Source: Paracentrotus lividus
Lineage: Eukaryota; Echinodermata; Echinoidea; Camarodonta; Echinidae
Direction of reading: 5' to 3'
Assembly (NCBI GenBank): GCA_940671915.1
Contig: CALNVZ010003426.1
Coordinates: forward strand, 312,548 to 376,547
DNA: 64,000 nt
In this document: piece by piece, positions 41,401 through 56,100 of the stretch
Layout of the letters: each line of letters starts with the position of its first letter
Numbering within the stretch: position 1 is the first letter of the stretch
The notes under the pieces: model-generated
What the model was told of the DNA's origin: nothing
Databases searched by the model: none
The model's input: the letters and a program-made list of their open reading frames with translations, nothing else
Program-made: the position numbers and the translations under genes

Positions 41401-42586
41401 CAACTGTGGTCATCTGCTAATTAAAACGTCTGCTATACTAACCACAGGTGATCGGGCACGGAAGTTGCCTTCAAATTAACGCATACTGGTGGTCTGGCAG
41501 ATACAAGCATCAATGTTTTGAAACAATTTATTGTACGAAAACTACACAAGTTTTTAACAGATCAAAGAGGTGCAACTATCCAAGAACGGGCTTACCCAAA
41601 CTATGATGAATGATGTACATGTGAAAGCTAAACGTCAACTCGGAAGAAAAACTACCGGTAAAATATTTGGACTTAATCTCAAAGTCTCTATACTTGAGAA
41701 GGCACCATGAGACTGTTCTGGCGGGGGCAAAAAAAAGGTTTTTGACCGGTCAGTCTCCCAATGCTTGCTACCGTGGTATAAATCAAAGATCCCAATAAAC
41801 CTAAAACCTTTTTCTGACTGGGAGACTTGAATCTGTACACAACACAAATATAATTATAAATGAGATAAATTGTCCAGTTGAACTTGGCAGTAGAGACTAC
41901 GGTCACCAAACCTGCCAACCACACAAGTGATGTACAATGTACGGGCTAGTCTTACCTTTCAGACCAGGTATGCCTATTGTGCAGAGTTTACTATTTATAA
42001 CATTACTACACAGGTTACGGACACACTCGACATAGAGAGTCTGAAAGTTGAGACAGTCTATGAGACTGATCGTCTTGTTGAAACAAGTTATTATAAGTGA
42101 AATACATGTAAACCTGTCCAACCATTTTCATCGACTCCTTGTTGCATTAAACATGTGTTAGGATTAGTAGAGTAAATTATTTACCATTAACCTTTATTTA
42201 CAGTATATAATGAATACATGCTATAAGGGAAAGTTTGGATATTAGCATTACAGGTTGAAATTTCAGGCGACTACATGTATGCGTTTCCATCTCATTGAAC
42301 TGAATCGCATGATAGTAATATGAACTAGTCTGCATTATTTCAGACCCATTATGATGATGACTAGGAGTTTAATATTTGGGTATATGTCACAGTATATAGT
42401 TGTAAATATAGGCAAACTATGCATATAAACTGCATCTATTGTTTTGGCTGTAGTAAACTACATGTATTACATTTAGCATGATTGATGGTTAGATCTGGAA
42501 ATATCGGATGCACTTTAGTCCCATACATTGAGGAATGGATTAATACACATTGTGTAGATGTACTAGTCTACAGTGCTACAAAATTA

Positions 42587-42623
<37 letters not shown>

Positions 42624-45600
42624 TGGGAAAATGGCTTCATATTTGACTTTGTACAAGTGAGCAGATACATGTAATATGTGGAGGTGAGAGGAACTGAAAT
42701 CATGGGATAGAGTAGAGTGTCTATTAATTTCTTTTTTAATAAAGAGTTGATAAATATTTTAATGTACTCCTCACGTTTAGATTTCTTATGTAATTTACAA
42801 TATTTCAAGCTAATATAAAAGTTACAATCATTGAATACTTATAGCTGTACCCAACAAGCTGCTACTGAAAAAACCACCCACCCCCCAAAGAAGTGTATTA
42901 GTATTGGTTGTGATCACTTTCATTTTGAAAGTACAATTATATTAAACGTAAGGAATTTTACGCGTTGGGATGTTTAATAGCAATTAATTTTATGCTTTGT
43001 CTCCAACGGTAGATACGCATGCAAATTGGTAGAACACACGCAACTGCTGTGTGAATAATTTGGAACCAAGACGCTATGAAAAAATCATAAGGCTGCTCGG
43101 GCGGATTCGAACACGCTGTGGATTGCTAGACACAGTGCAATAGTACCGCTAGAACCCGAGTGCCCGTAGGTCAAGATCCAGGTGGTGGGTTCGAATCCGC
43201 GGGCACGCCTATGATTTTTTTTCAATAGCTGTCTGGTTCGCAATATTTTCCAAAGCAGTTTGCGTGTGTTTTCTGACAATTTTGTATGGTTCTACCGTTG
43301 GAGACAATGCAAAATTGAATTGTCTATACAATTATATTGTTTAATATGTGTTATTTGTCTTTTAGGCAAATGATGTTCAACAATAACCTTGATTGGCATT
43401 GTCGCTTGCAATTAATTGCTAACCGTAAGAGTTATAAGCTAGCAAAATTTAAAATGGATTACACATTGCATCACATACATGTATGCTGAGGCTTAAAACG
43501 GTGCTACTCTGCATAAATTTGTAACAGGTAATGCCCTTCTACATGTAGCTGCTCATAAGTGTGCGGTGTATTATTTCTAAGTGCACTGCAGTCGTTGTAT
43601 CAACACACCAAGCTGGCGCTTTATTCACAGGCAGAGTGGAGTTTTTCGACTATGCAGAAGATTGTAAACTTTCAGCCTCCAAAGTTGTTATCTACCATTC
43701 GAGGCTTAATCTACAAACTGCATCAACCATTTGTTGCTATTTTTTTTGTGGCATGCAATTGTTCACATTGTTGTTGCTTCTATTTTCACATATCTAATGT
43801 AAACACTCATGTTTCTGAGGAGTAAGCGCCTGTAACAGAGTGCTAAGGGTTCATTGCTTACTTTTTGTTAAAAATGCTGAAACTGCACTTGCCATGAAAA
43901 ATAGCTAACAGGGACAAATTATTAAAATAGTTAACACTGATTAAAAAAGTCATAAAAGTAGTGAACAGCTTCAGAGGGGAATTACATAAAGTTTTCGGTG
44001 TTCCTGCTTATATTTTTTTTTTCTTTCAGTAAGAGGAAATAGTAGGCTCAACGTAGAAGGTGGGTATAAAGCAATGGCCCAAATATGTATATGTTTCATA
44101 TTTTTTACATAATTGTTGTTTATAGCTATGGCATACACTAATCTAAGATACATTTGCCTGTAACGAAACAAAGAGGCCTCCTCTTACAGGTACTGAAAAG
44201 GGGGTGTGCATTTCCCTTCTGCCTTAAAAAAATACCGGTAGTCAATAAAGGCGCCTCTGACCAGGTGAGAAATGGGAATCAGTGGGAAAATATTCCACTC
44301 TCTTGAGCACGGTGAGAGGTGGAGCACCTGCTAGTAGCTAGTGCTTTGTACACCTATAGAAAATGGGCGGGTGCCTTACAAAATGTCAGACTATTATCAT
44401 TATGATTATTATCAATCAAGCAATATTTTGTTCTACTGAGAGCTACCTGTATCTCGAACTTCCTTGCTCCAGCAAGGGGTTAAGCTACAAATTATTTTTT
44501 TTAATGCAGTAAGTGAATGGTAATGTTACAATGTATAATAGCCTACAGTGTACGCTTGCATTGCAACTTTCAATATATTGAGAATTTAGACCCGACATCC
44601 CTGATTAAAACTTCTCCAATTTTTTAATCTTACATGTAAGTTAGGTTATGGCGCCTCTTCTTTCTGTACATGTCTCTGTTTTAATATACATGTAGTTACC
44701 CAAATGCGTAGCAATTTGTTTTTGTAAAAATAGATCTAGCAACATGTGGTTTTAATTCATGTCTCAACGCAATACCCTAAAAAAATATCACATGCTGGAA
44801 AGTAATTGTAAGAAGATCAGGTTACGATAACTGCGCAACGCAAAATGTTAATTTCTTAGGTGCCAAGGACAGGATTAGTCTACTGCTGCTTGTATCTTTT
44901 TACAGAGACATACCTGAACGATGAAGAAGAAGTTAGGAATCTTCTAAATTATTAGAATGGGTGGCAGTTATGCGAATATGTTTCAATCATCTACAATTAG
45001 CCTTTGGAATGATCTTGTAAGGAGGGTCACATGGCATCTTAAGCACGGGTGACTTACACACGGTGGGGATTTCTCGTGCCAAAACAAGAAAATTAAGAGA
45101 AAATACGATTGAGATTGGATACAAAATGGTATGAGGTTCGATGAGTTGGATGAAGGGACTTTGGTGGACTTTTGTGGATTGTGGATGGACGTGGGAAGGG
45201 GAAGCTGGCGAAGTATAATTTTTTTTAAATCTGTGGTGTCAAAGCAAGCAGGGGCATGTTTTGAGGGTTATATTGGGGTTTATTCTCATGCGTTTTGGAT
45301 GAATTAATTTCAGGCAGGTTTGCAAAGTCACATAAAAAAAGAGTCAAATGAGGGGTCACTGCATAATACTAAAATGTAAGCTGTCTTACAAATTTCTTTC
45401 CAAATTTTAAAAGGGACCATTAAATGTCGTGACTATACATAAACATAGTGTAAAAATAGTTACACCATTTATAATTGGAATGGTATAGAGCAGGTTTTGT
45501 AATAACGACGGTACATTGTACACATGGGTGGCAGCTGAACAATCTTGTCAATTTGATGTTCACCTGTACATAGCATTCTTGTACATGGTGGATGAATGTA

Positions 45601-48600
45601 TAAATGGGGTCTTTAAAAATAATGAAAAATAGGGACCGTGGGTAAAACTATTATCATCAACTGGTATTTCAATAGACAGTCATAGTATACTGTAGCATCA
45701 TGCATACATTTATGTACAAATAATATTTACTGAGAACATGATAAAAGGCATAAAATAAGAGGCTGTGCATCATAATATAGAAGATTGGTGCATTTCATTG
45801 TTTTGAATGCACAGACTCAGCGACGCAGACATGAAAGAATTCAGAGCGCCAAATTTGGTAGAAATCAAGTTCAAATATAGGGGACCCCGACATATCCAAT
45901 GAATTCCTCAATTAACTGCGTTGAATAGTGCATCATTGGTGGGTCTATGAACAGCATTACTCAAGCATAGATAGCCTGATTTCAATGGGGTTATGCAGGT
46001 ACCTGTACATGTATTCATGTGGTCTATCAGGCCCTGAGTGAGCCGATTCCAACTAATTAGTGTGTGGGTAGTGTTGTTCTTGTTTTCAGCCAGATCTGGT
46101 ATCCAAAATGATGATATGCAGAAGGAAATATTGGTGATTATATCAATTTTGGTACTGCAATTAAAAAAACTAAATCGTAGTATTTTCAAGTAATACATGA
46201 GATAAATTGAACTGCAAATTCATAAATTTCATGACACAAGTTTAGAATATGTTGAAAGAGATTAAAGAGTGTGAGATAAAAGGTGGAGGTTGAATTTGAT
46301 GGTAGAGTCATTAGTCCGGGCTAGGCACATAGGAAATATTTGAACCTTTGGTTTTTTTGATATATACAATGTTTTGATGGTTCTTTGTCAATCGAGGTGT
46401 GCTGATCATTCAAATCGTGGTGGCGCATACGAACTTGAGCATTTTCCACAAATCGCGAATTCAAAATGGCCGCAAGATGGCTCGCAAAATTGAAATGAGT
46501 ATTTCATATGGTATTTTGAGGTTGTTTTGGTGGTTTCTTGTCAATTGCGAGTATGCTGGTGCAAATCCGCTGATTTGTCGCGAAACTCAACGCGGATTTT
46601 TACGCAAATGCTAAAAGTTCAAAGGCTGCAAAATGGCGCAAAACTGGAATTCAGTATTCCAAGGGTTTTGAGTTGTTTTGGTGGTTTCTTATCAATTCGA
46701 CGGTGCTGATTCCATCGATGAGTGCCAGCGCGAAACACAGATTTTACGCAATCGCTAAAATTCAAAATGGCTACAAAATGGCGCCAAAACTGGGAAAACA
46801 TCAGTATTTCCAGGGTATAATTCTGGAGATTGTTTGGTGGTTTCTATATCATTGAGGGTGGCCTGATTCCAATTCGATGAGTGTACACCCGCAAAACTCA
46901 ACAGATTGTTACGCAATGCTAAATTCAAATGGTCTGGCCAAATGTGGCGCCAATGACATGCTGTTATTGAAGTTATCTAAGGTGTTTTGGGTGGTTTTTG
47001 CCATGTACGACAGGCGCTGATTCCAATCCGATGAGTCAGCGATACCTCAAAGATCATGGCAGAAAAGGAAAAGAAGAAAAGAAAGAAAAAAGTGGTAAAA
47101 TGGCAACCAAGTCATGTTAAATACTATTTGTGGCCATTGCCATAGTAGACTAGTGAGACTCTTTTGGCTGTTTGCTGGTCATTAGGGTAAGCATACCGTG
47201 TTACCAGCATGAACATTGAGGCTCCCACACCACAAATGCTCGAATTGCTTCCAAACATGATGCATTTCTCTTATCAAAATTTCCTCTGATCAGTTTCTTC
47301 AGTTTTTTTGGCGATTCGGCCTTTCGAATGGTTCCAGTTACTGAATGGGTAGGATTGTCAATCTTAACGCGGGAGCCATGAACAATAAGCAGAGGTTCGT
47401 GTACAAAGGAATGGCTTTTTGTAAATGTACGCTATTATCGTGCATGCTCAGTTCGAAATTATATTTTATTAGTCGTGTTCGATCACTAGCGTAACGGCCC
47501 CCCTGTCCACAGAAGGCGATCGTTGTGGCGACATACCTCAATCGAACTACTTTTTAGTGACCATCGCCACATGCGCAGCAAGATGCCTTATACTCGTGAA
47601 TTAATCGGTCTGTCGCCAATCATAATGGCAAAATTTTGTTCATCTCGTTGGTAGCTCAATCAAGTTAAACATAAGAGGCGTCCAGTTTTGGTTGTCTGTT
47701 ATGACCGAGCCGTCTTTCCTCTTGTGCGCATAGTGCTATCGGTGATTGTCGCCGATAGAACCCTTGTTTAGCATAGCGGAGTCGGCGCAGTTGTAGGTTG
47801 TCGCGTTCCAGCGCACGTTGCAAGCATCGCTGAACCTACGAGGCGTGAATTTAAGCCTAACGGCCCTTTTGTCGCCACTTAACATTCCACAATGGATTGC
47901 CTGCCATTCAGTTCTGACGTATCGCGCTAATTTTTTGAATTTTCAAAAACCTCACACCAAATTAATGATGGCGCGATCTGGAGGATATCATGAACCTAAA
48001 GGCGAATAGGCGCCATCAGGTACAAACACTCGATCGCTGTGTCGTCGCGAAGGTTCGCCACGTGCGCAAGTTCATATTTTGGTTGAATTTTATCAGCTGT
48101 CGACAAGAGAAGGGTCGAGCGCGAGATGCGCGAAGGTCGGAAAGCTATTGTTATGTTGATCCAGCTAATTGTTAAGCCTATTGTTATGCTGTGGAACAAG
48201 TGTTGTCGTGAGCCTATCGTAGACAGAGTCGTAGATCACGTATATATTCGGTTCGCCTCGCTTCTGACACGATTCGGCAGGTTTAGACATGATTATGGTT
48301 GTCGCACAAGATTGCGTTCGTGTGGTACAGGCCTTAATAGTCTGTTTGTTCAGATAAAGTGAACGGGTTAAGAGAGAACAGTCATTTCATTTACAGTCTT
48401 CTATTCTGTTGGGGGGGATCCAGAATATTGTGTTGGTGTTCAGGATACTCAAAACCAGTCCTTTAATTACATAAAAAAATTTGTATATGTCTGTAATAGT
48501 GCAGAGACATGAATATACTTTGGCATGTCTCTCAAAGTGGCATAATCAATACTGATCACATACTCATTTTGCATCATCATGAAACTGGTAAAATCTTCTA

Positions 48601-51600
48601 TTTCTAGGACTCGCGTAATGGTCTTGATGAGTAGGCCATAGGCCTACCTTAAATGACAAGACTCTGATAAATAGAGAATCGATGAAAGGCTTTTTGAATT
48701 TGGGATTTCAATTATTTGTAGATTAATAAGCTTTTCATGATGTCGGCCATTTTCACGCTGTATGTCATTTCCGTAGAATAAATCAGGTTTCTCTGAAAGG
48801 TACCCTATGCGACTGTTGGAAATCTAGGCCATGAACTTGTGCCAGAAAATCTATAAATTAACCTCGGATTATACCATAGAAAATACTGATGCAGCGAGAT
48901 ATTGATCGATTTGCGCAAAATGCTTAGCTTTTTGTGCCTCTAACTCATTAGATTTTGAATCAGCATTCTCAATTGAAAAAAAAAAGAATTATAAAAAAAA
49001 CTTATAGATAACAATAAAATGCGCTTTTTCATTTCACTTGGTGGCTGTTTTGGATATTAGTAGGGTTTCACGGTTGTCACTCATCGGATTTGGAATCAGC
49101 ACCCTCAAATTGACAAGAAACCACGTACTAAAACAACCTCTGAAATAATACATATTTTATTTTTTAGGCAGACAATCTTAGCGGGTTACATAAATCCTGT
49201 AGGGTTTCGTGGCTGGTACTCATTGGATTTGGAATCAGCGCCTTCGAATTGGCAAGAAACCACCAAAACATTTTGAAATATACCCATATAACACGCATTG
49301 TCAATTGGGCGGCCATTTTGGCAGCCATTTTGAATTTTAGCGATTTGCGTAAAATCTGTTGGGTTTCGTGGCTGGAACTCATCGAATTTGGAATCAGCAC
49401 CCTCGAATTGATAAGAAACCACCAAAACAATCTCAGAAATACCCTTGGAATACTGATTTCCAGTTTTGGCGCCATTTTGGCAGCCATTTTGAATTTTAGC
49501 GATTTGCGTAAAATCCGCGAGGTTTTGCGACTGGCACTCAGCGGATTTGGAATCGGCACACCCGAATTGACAAGAAACCACCCAAAAAACCTCAGAAATA
49601 CCATTGGAATACTCATTTTCATATTTTGGCGGCCATCTTGGCGGCCATTTTGAATTTTCGCGATTTGTGAAAAATGCTCAAGGTTTCGCGTCTGGCACCC
49701 ATCGGATTTGGAATCAGCACCCTCGAATTGACAAAGAACCATCAAAAAACATTGTATATATCAAAAAACAAGGTTACATGGTCTCTAGCCTGGACTACAT
49801 GTAAATTACAACAAGCTGTGGGATAAAGTAGTTAATATGCAGAAGGGTGTAACTTTGTGCAAAATTATGAAAGTTAACAACCCTCTGGCTCACAAAAGAT
49901 GAGATAATTTAAGATGGAGTACAGGTGCAAGTAAGTGGTTTAACTTTGAGGTTATGAGTGAGAAGAGAAAGAGTAGAATATTTAAAATACAAAAGAATAA
50001 AAAATACAAGAATATATTGTATAAATATGTTACAATAGATAACCATTAAAGAGAATCAGGCCAGGTGAAAAAGACAGATGGCCAGGAGAGGATAAACAGA
50101 TAAAGACAGAGACAAAAGGGGAGGAAGAATAGATAGAGACAGAGAGAAAGAAGATAAGGAGACAGGAGGAAATGAGAGATAATTCAAAAGAGGAGGGGGG
50201 GGGAAGAGATTGAGGAGAGATAGAAAGAGAAAAAGACGATAAAGGGAGAGACGGTATGGGAGTGACAGATGGAGGAAAGAAGAGATAGAGAGAGATGAGA
50301 CAGAGAGAAAGGGAGAGAAAGAGAAGACAGTAAACTTTATCCAACTGATATCAATGTACTGTACATGTACACGTACCAGGTCCAAATAAGATTGCAAACA
50401 GAGAGAAACTGAAAATTGAAGACTAAACCAAGCTACAATATGTATAAATTCATGAAAATGTAGAACACTTTGTTAAAAGGGAAAGTGAGAGATTGAAAGC
50501 AAATGGGTTATAAACATACATCTATGTACACAAGCAAGACAGAAGATGCCTTGAAGAGAAATTGAAAATAATAAAAGTCAGAAGCACAATTACTGTACAG
50601 TATATAAAAAGAATGTTAAGTATAAACTGGAATTTGAAGTAAATGAGTTAAAATACAAAGGCAAGGCAAGCAACGATTCAATTATCAATCAAGCAGGATT
50701 TTCAGAAGAAAAGTTCAGAATACAGCAAGTCAATGGCTTACAAGAATTTGGTAAAAACTACAAAAAATGAAGAAGAGAAAATTAATAGTGTTTCTTATTA
50801 AGGGCATCCACTAGAGCAGTGACAAGGAACACAAGGAAGGGTTGGGGAAGCAAATTAGGCTATACCGGCATCCTTTCCACATCATGACGCAGAAAAAGTG
50901 TGTGAACTAACAATTCCTGAGACAAAATTAAATGTCTGAGTTTCTGAGGATAATTTTTCTTCTACAGAAAGTTCAGAAACGATACATGTAGGTATGCTAA
51001 GGAACAACATTAAGAGTGCATGTACATTGTGGATTGAACTACATGTATTAGGAGATGTGGACATGATGCTGAATACATGTAGATGGGAAATTCCAAAATT
51101 CGCATTCTGCGTCTTGTCTTTGCCCGAGTGGACTGCAGTTTATCAAACGTCTAATTTGACAGCTTTAGCATATACCCTCAAAGCTTTTGAGAAAGAGAGG
51201 GCTGGGTTAATATACAGGTGAAAAGTTAAATGCAGTGGAGTACTAAATGGAAGACTAAGTGAGAAAGATTTCAGAACAAAATGAGTGAACATGAGTAAAT
51301 CGAGAATAAATCGAGTGGGCCAATTTCATTGCATGTGCAAGAATTAACCAATTAGGATTAGAATCTTTTTCCTGATTTGCTTCAGGAAAATGAAATGATT
51401 AGTGAGTGAACAAGAAGCTTGTATACTGAAAGTGTAAAAACATTAACAGCAAAAGGTGGCATGCATTTAAATTGCAAAAAAGGTGTAAACAATGAAAGGA
51501 GAGGAAGAGCTATTTTGGCTCTTACAGCCTTCTGCATCTCACCTGGAACCAGAACTAGACTTTTTCTTTTTAACACTCTTGGTGCCAGGGACATTGTGGC

Positions 51601-53060
51601 CCCGATCAGTTATGAGGAACCTTGGGAGTAAACAAAATGTAAAATGGGGATTGGATTAAAATATGCTTCTATTATAGGTATGTCTGCTGAGAGCTCATGT
51701 CTGCAGAACAGCATAATTAAGGAAAAACAAAACTAAACAACCGCGCAATTAAGAGGAAACAAAACTTGCAACAAATATCAATTTGCCGTTTTATATTTTG
51801 AGAATATATATATTTATGCAAAGCTGAGCCAAAAATAATGAATAATAGGCTAATCTTAGCAACTAAATTTGAAAGGCTCAAATGTTGTCTTTCTTTTTAA
51901 AATGGCGCAAGTGTTTGTAAAGTAATGAGTTCGCAGACATGGACATATTTGTTTATTTATATTTGTCTGAATGACACAGGCTCCTTTTTCAGTTATAAAA
52001 TGACGATGTTCTTGCTCAAACTTTTATGAGATTTTCTGTCCTACAGTTTACTTACTCTTGAGAGTATTAGAAATAACATGAGATATGACATACATGTATG
52101 TGGTGACACATGATATATGTAATGATTACAGGAATACATAGTATTACATTTCTTATGTCTTTTCAAGCAAAATGCCAAGAGTCAAATACATAGGGACCTC
52201 CATCATACATGTACAAGTAAGTACATATGGAACAAATATGAACTTGTTCCCATAAACAATTATAGTTCCTACATGTAATGCGGCGGTCACAATTCGTTGT
52301 AGGCTACGGGGCACGTGCAATCAACGTAGCCTGCGTTGAGTGTACAATGCACGCACAGGTCATGGGTCAATTTCTGTGATTCCTGCGTTTCTGTAGTAAG
52401 GGTATTGGAAAAACCTCCTGCACGTCGTGCAGGCAACGTGCCTGCATGGTACATACGCTGTACGAATTTTTTCTACGAAATCCACCGTAGGGAGTTGCAC
52501 GTCGAAGGTACGGCGAGTTGTGACCGCCGCATTTAAGCTACATACTGACTAGTTTACTGAATCATATCATTGCAAAGGAGAAACCTTTAGTTATCATAAA
52601 TGCAATTTTAGTCAACCTTTTAGAAAACGGCTTCCTTCTATTCATCTACTCATTGGATGAAGGGGAAACCTGTGGGACGAGACTACAGCAGGGTTAAGTG
52701 TACATGAGCATGTACGTGTATGTCAAATGTTAAAAACCATCTTGATTAAATGTACATGACTGTTACACATACATTGTAGGAAGGTAAGACAATGACCTCT
52801 CCCCTATCACCAAGAATGGTTTATCTAACAGTATCATTGAATAGTGTGTTCTGTAACTTAATTTTGGACTAGTCCATTTACCTGTTAGGGTGGGAAGACG
52901 GAAGCATGAACTGGAATTCCACAAGACACAATCCATTTGAGAGCATGGCATGCTGAAGGCAGTTCAGGTCATATGCAATGTACGCACGTCTGACGTAAAC
53001 CTGGGAAAGGGAGTAATCATATCATGACATGAACAATAGAATATTTTAAAGCAGCGAAGA

Positions 53061-53100
<40 letters not shown>

Positions 53101-56100
53101 AACAGTTGGTCTGACCCAAGATGTTGAACAAACCTTCTTCAGAAACATTTCATAAGACACTAAAATGTGTATTAGAACATCTATCTCCTGGACAATTACC
53201 CCCACAATAAGTAACCCCTCCCTAAAAAATGTTAGGAATAGAATTATATAGTAACTTTCTGGTGGGGGTAGTTGTCCTGAAACCATTAAAAAGGTATAAT
53301 TCTTTTTTTTTTTAATATTTATTTATTTGTTTATTTATTAATGATTTATTATTGTTTTTTTTTTCATTACTTTTTTATTTATTTATTTATTAATTGATTG
53401 ATTGATTGATTGTATTTCTTTTCTTGTTTTTGTTTTGTTTGTTTGTTTGTTTGTTTTTTAGGGGGGGGGGTAGGTATTGGCCCATTTATACTTACAAGAA
53501 GAAATTTATTAAAAAATATAGTACATGAATTACTTACCTCCAGAGCAGCTTGTCTAACAACACTGTTCATATGGAAGAAGAAGTCTGGTAAAACATCAAA
53601 GATTGTTGTCTCAGACATGATCAGTTTCTGAAGGAAAACATGAAACCAAAATATGTATACATGTACATGTAGGACTTTGAAAGACAGAAAATCAGCAAAT
53701 TCATTTTGAACAATTCTTCAAATGGAATTTGCAACATAAAGGATGCTATTCAAGTCCTGTACACTTGTGCTATATGTACAATCACGTAACATTCTGTTTA
53801 TTAGTGTGCAAGGCCATCGAAGACACCAAACCTGTCAAGGCTGCAATGCACAAGTTCGGTAAATGTGAAAAAAGAAAAAAAAAAATCCCCAATTTATAGT
53901 CCAAAACAGGAATGGTCGTGGGCCGGCAGCCACTGAGCACCGCCAGATCAATGTTACTATATCCCTTTTTTTGTTGAATGCCAAACTGCACGATGATATA
54001 CATGTACATGCACATGTACCTTCAGTGGTGAAAACATTGGCCCGTATTCAAAAAGGCGGCCTAAAGTTAAGCCTAGCTTAAATCTGTGGCTTAACTATGA
54101 TTACCAAAATGAGTTACAATCTTGAAATGTAAATGTTTGATTTATCAGAATTGTTGGTACTTAAACTATTAAAAACTGCATGGGGATGATAAGCTCAAAA
54201 GTTTTCCTAACAACTAAAGCATGATTCCAGAATCCAGTAAACGTGTAAGGAATATTGCAACCGAGACACATTTGTCTCCCATTTTGCTAGCCATAGTTAA
54301 ACTACAGATTTAAGCTGGGCTTATTCTCCTATTTTCCTAGCCATAGTTAAACCACAGATTTTCGCATGGCTTAACTTTACGCCACCTTTGTGAATACGAA
54401 CCGTAACAATCTGTATTCGCTGTTATGCTTGTGCAATTAAATGAGTTAATTGAGATTGAATTAAATGAGTGGCCTCAAAACACATTCACAGGTTTTCTAA
54501 TTCATGCTGCATGTTCGTAAGCACGCAATTGACTCAAATCAATACATGCAGAAGAAAGCATGCCAATGTATTCATGGGTTTTTTTAATCGCCCCTGCCAA
54601 TCTTTGCGCAAAATCGTGTATTTTTAAAAAATGTACCACAAATAGTTTCGCACAAGTACAATATACAATGTACATACCTTGAGACTGTCTGGGCAGTACT
54701 GATGTCCATACATATCAATGGCAGATAAGAAGATGGATTCCACCTGGTTATGACGAAGTTCATAGGATGGCTGGTGAGCCGCGATCAGGGCCTGGCGAGA
54801 TCGCAGCGCCACCTTAGAGTTATCAGTCTTGTTGAGCGTAGTGAGCTCACTGAGGATCTGGGTTAGTTCGTCCGTCAGGCCGGAATCACGACTGCTCAGG
54901 CGATCCTGGTTTAAGACAGAAATATGAGACTAGCCATGAAAATGATTAAAGCAAAATAGTTCGAATAAAAAAAAAACTAGCACATCAATGATGTGGTGCT
55001 CATCCGGCATCTCGCAAAGAAATAAACACAATTTTTAAATTTCGCATAAATTAACATAAATAATTTTCATGTCACAATTTCAAAATTCTGTGTAGTTTGG
55101 TGAAATTCGTGCCAGACGGTACCAAAAAAAAAAAAAAAAAAAATCAAAATCGGTCCACAAATAAAGAAGTTCAGCATTTTTTTGTTGAATTTCAGAAAAT
55201 GCACAAAAATTAGCATACATGTATTTAATGAGTTTCAAAATTCTATGAAGAATTTTTATATCCACCACCTAGAGCTATCATATAAAGCAAACGGAATTGA
55301 AATCAAGCTACAAATGAAGGAGAAGAAGCATTTTTTGTGATTTATGAATAAATTTTGCATAAAATTTCGCATAAAACATTTTCTTGGTAAAAATTTCAAA
55401 ATTCTGTGTACAAGTTTGGTGAACCTAATGTAGCTCTACCAGATGGAACCAAACAATTCAAAACCAGTCAACAAATAAAGAAGAAGCATTTTATGTGAAT
55501 CTTGAAAAATGTGCATAAATTAGCATATTTAATGACTTTCAAAATTCTGTGTAGAAGTTTTGAATCCCCCACCTAATGCTAATATACAAAGCAAACAAAA
55601 TTGAAATCGGACTTGAAATGAGGAAGAAGAAGCATTTTGAAATTCTGGACGGACAACATTTTTTATTGAAAATACGGTAAAAAAAGTGAATGCGTACTAC
55701 TGTAAATGTATATATACATTTGTGTAAAAGTGAAAGACGGAAGTGTGGATGAATGTGCATTATCCATATACAGGTTATTCAAAACTTGCATGGTTGGATT
55801 AAACATCTAATGAATGGACAAAATAAAGTGAGTCATTGATGTCAGGCATAATTCTCGGTTCCTCAATAATGTTTGACTAAATAATCTTTCCTGCATTTCA
55901 AACTACATGCAATTGTAGCTAATGATCAAGCAGCCCTTAGACCTATTTATTTCTTGAAAATATCAATACGCAAACATTATTAATTGACAAGTTACAGATC
56001 AAATCCCAAATCACTTGAAATTCTGTTCACTGCATGCTATACATGACCATGATTTTTGGCATTATTGTCGTTGTTTTCCAAAGATGTCGTCACCACTCGT

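Larger units (their letters stand above)
33365..47965. repeat. Second, indel-rich copy of 18147-32404 (likely unmerged contig overlap)
   Basis: Collinear, same-orientation copy. It starts directly after the gap at the equivalent of about 18147 and ends at the equivalent of 32404, where the first contig stops. Single-base losses and gains occur every few tens of bases, including in every exon, mostly loss of one base of a pair. The two versions also differ by whole mobile-element insertions and tandem-repeat copy number. Beyond about 47990 base quality looks normal again and real exons w6-w1 follow. This fits an alternative haplotype or raw-read gap fill placed beside its partner. Confidence 0.93.
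47966..52881 (-). other. Large intron w6-w7, 5' part
   Basis: 4.9 kb with no supported exon. Contents: end of the GTCGCC-rich element to about 48334, inverted ~158-bp repeat array at 49080-49750, purine-rich low-complexity DNA at about 50090-50335, and a MITE at 52277-52533. 50340-52270 looks unique with nothing recognised. Confidence 0.8.

Noticed and set aside
43085-43215. Functional tRNA gene in the foldback insertion
   Set aside because: Only a degenerate acceptor-like stem and B-box; no proper cloverleaf.
33365-47965. A genuine internal duplication of ACC exons or a second ACC gene
   Set aside because: The copy begins at an assembly gap, ends at the point where the other contig ends, and its exons are all broken by random-looking single-base indels; alleles or read errors explain it better.
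49164-49745. 193-codon minus-strand open frame
   Set aside because: Arises from a 159-bp tandem repeat whose period is divisible by three; the repeat is non-coding elsewhere (46395-47040, where frames are broken) and matches no protein family I know.
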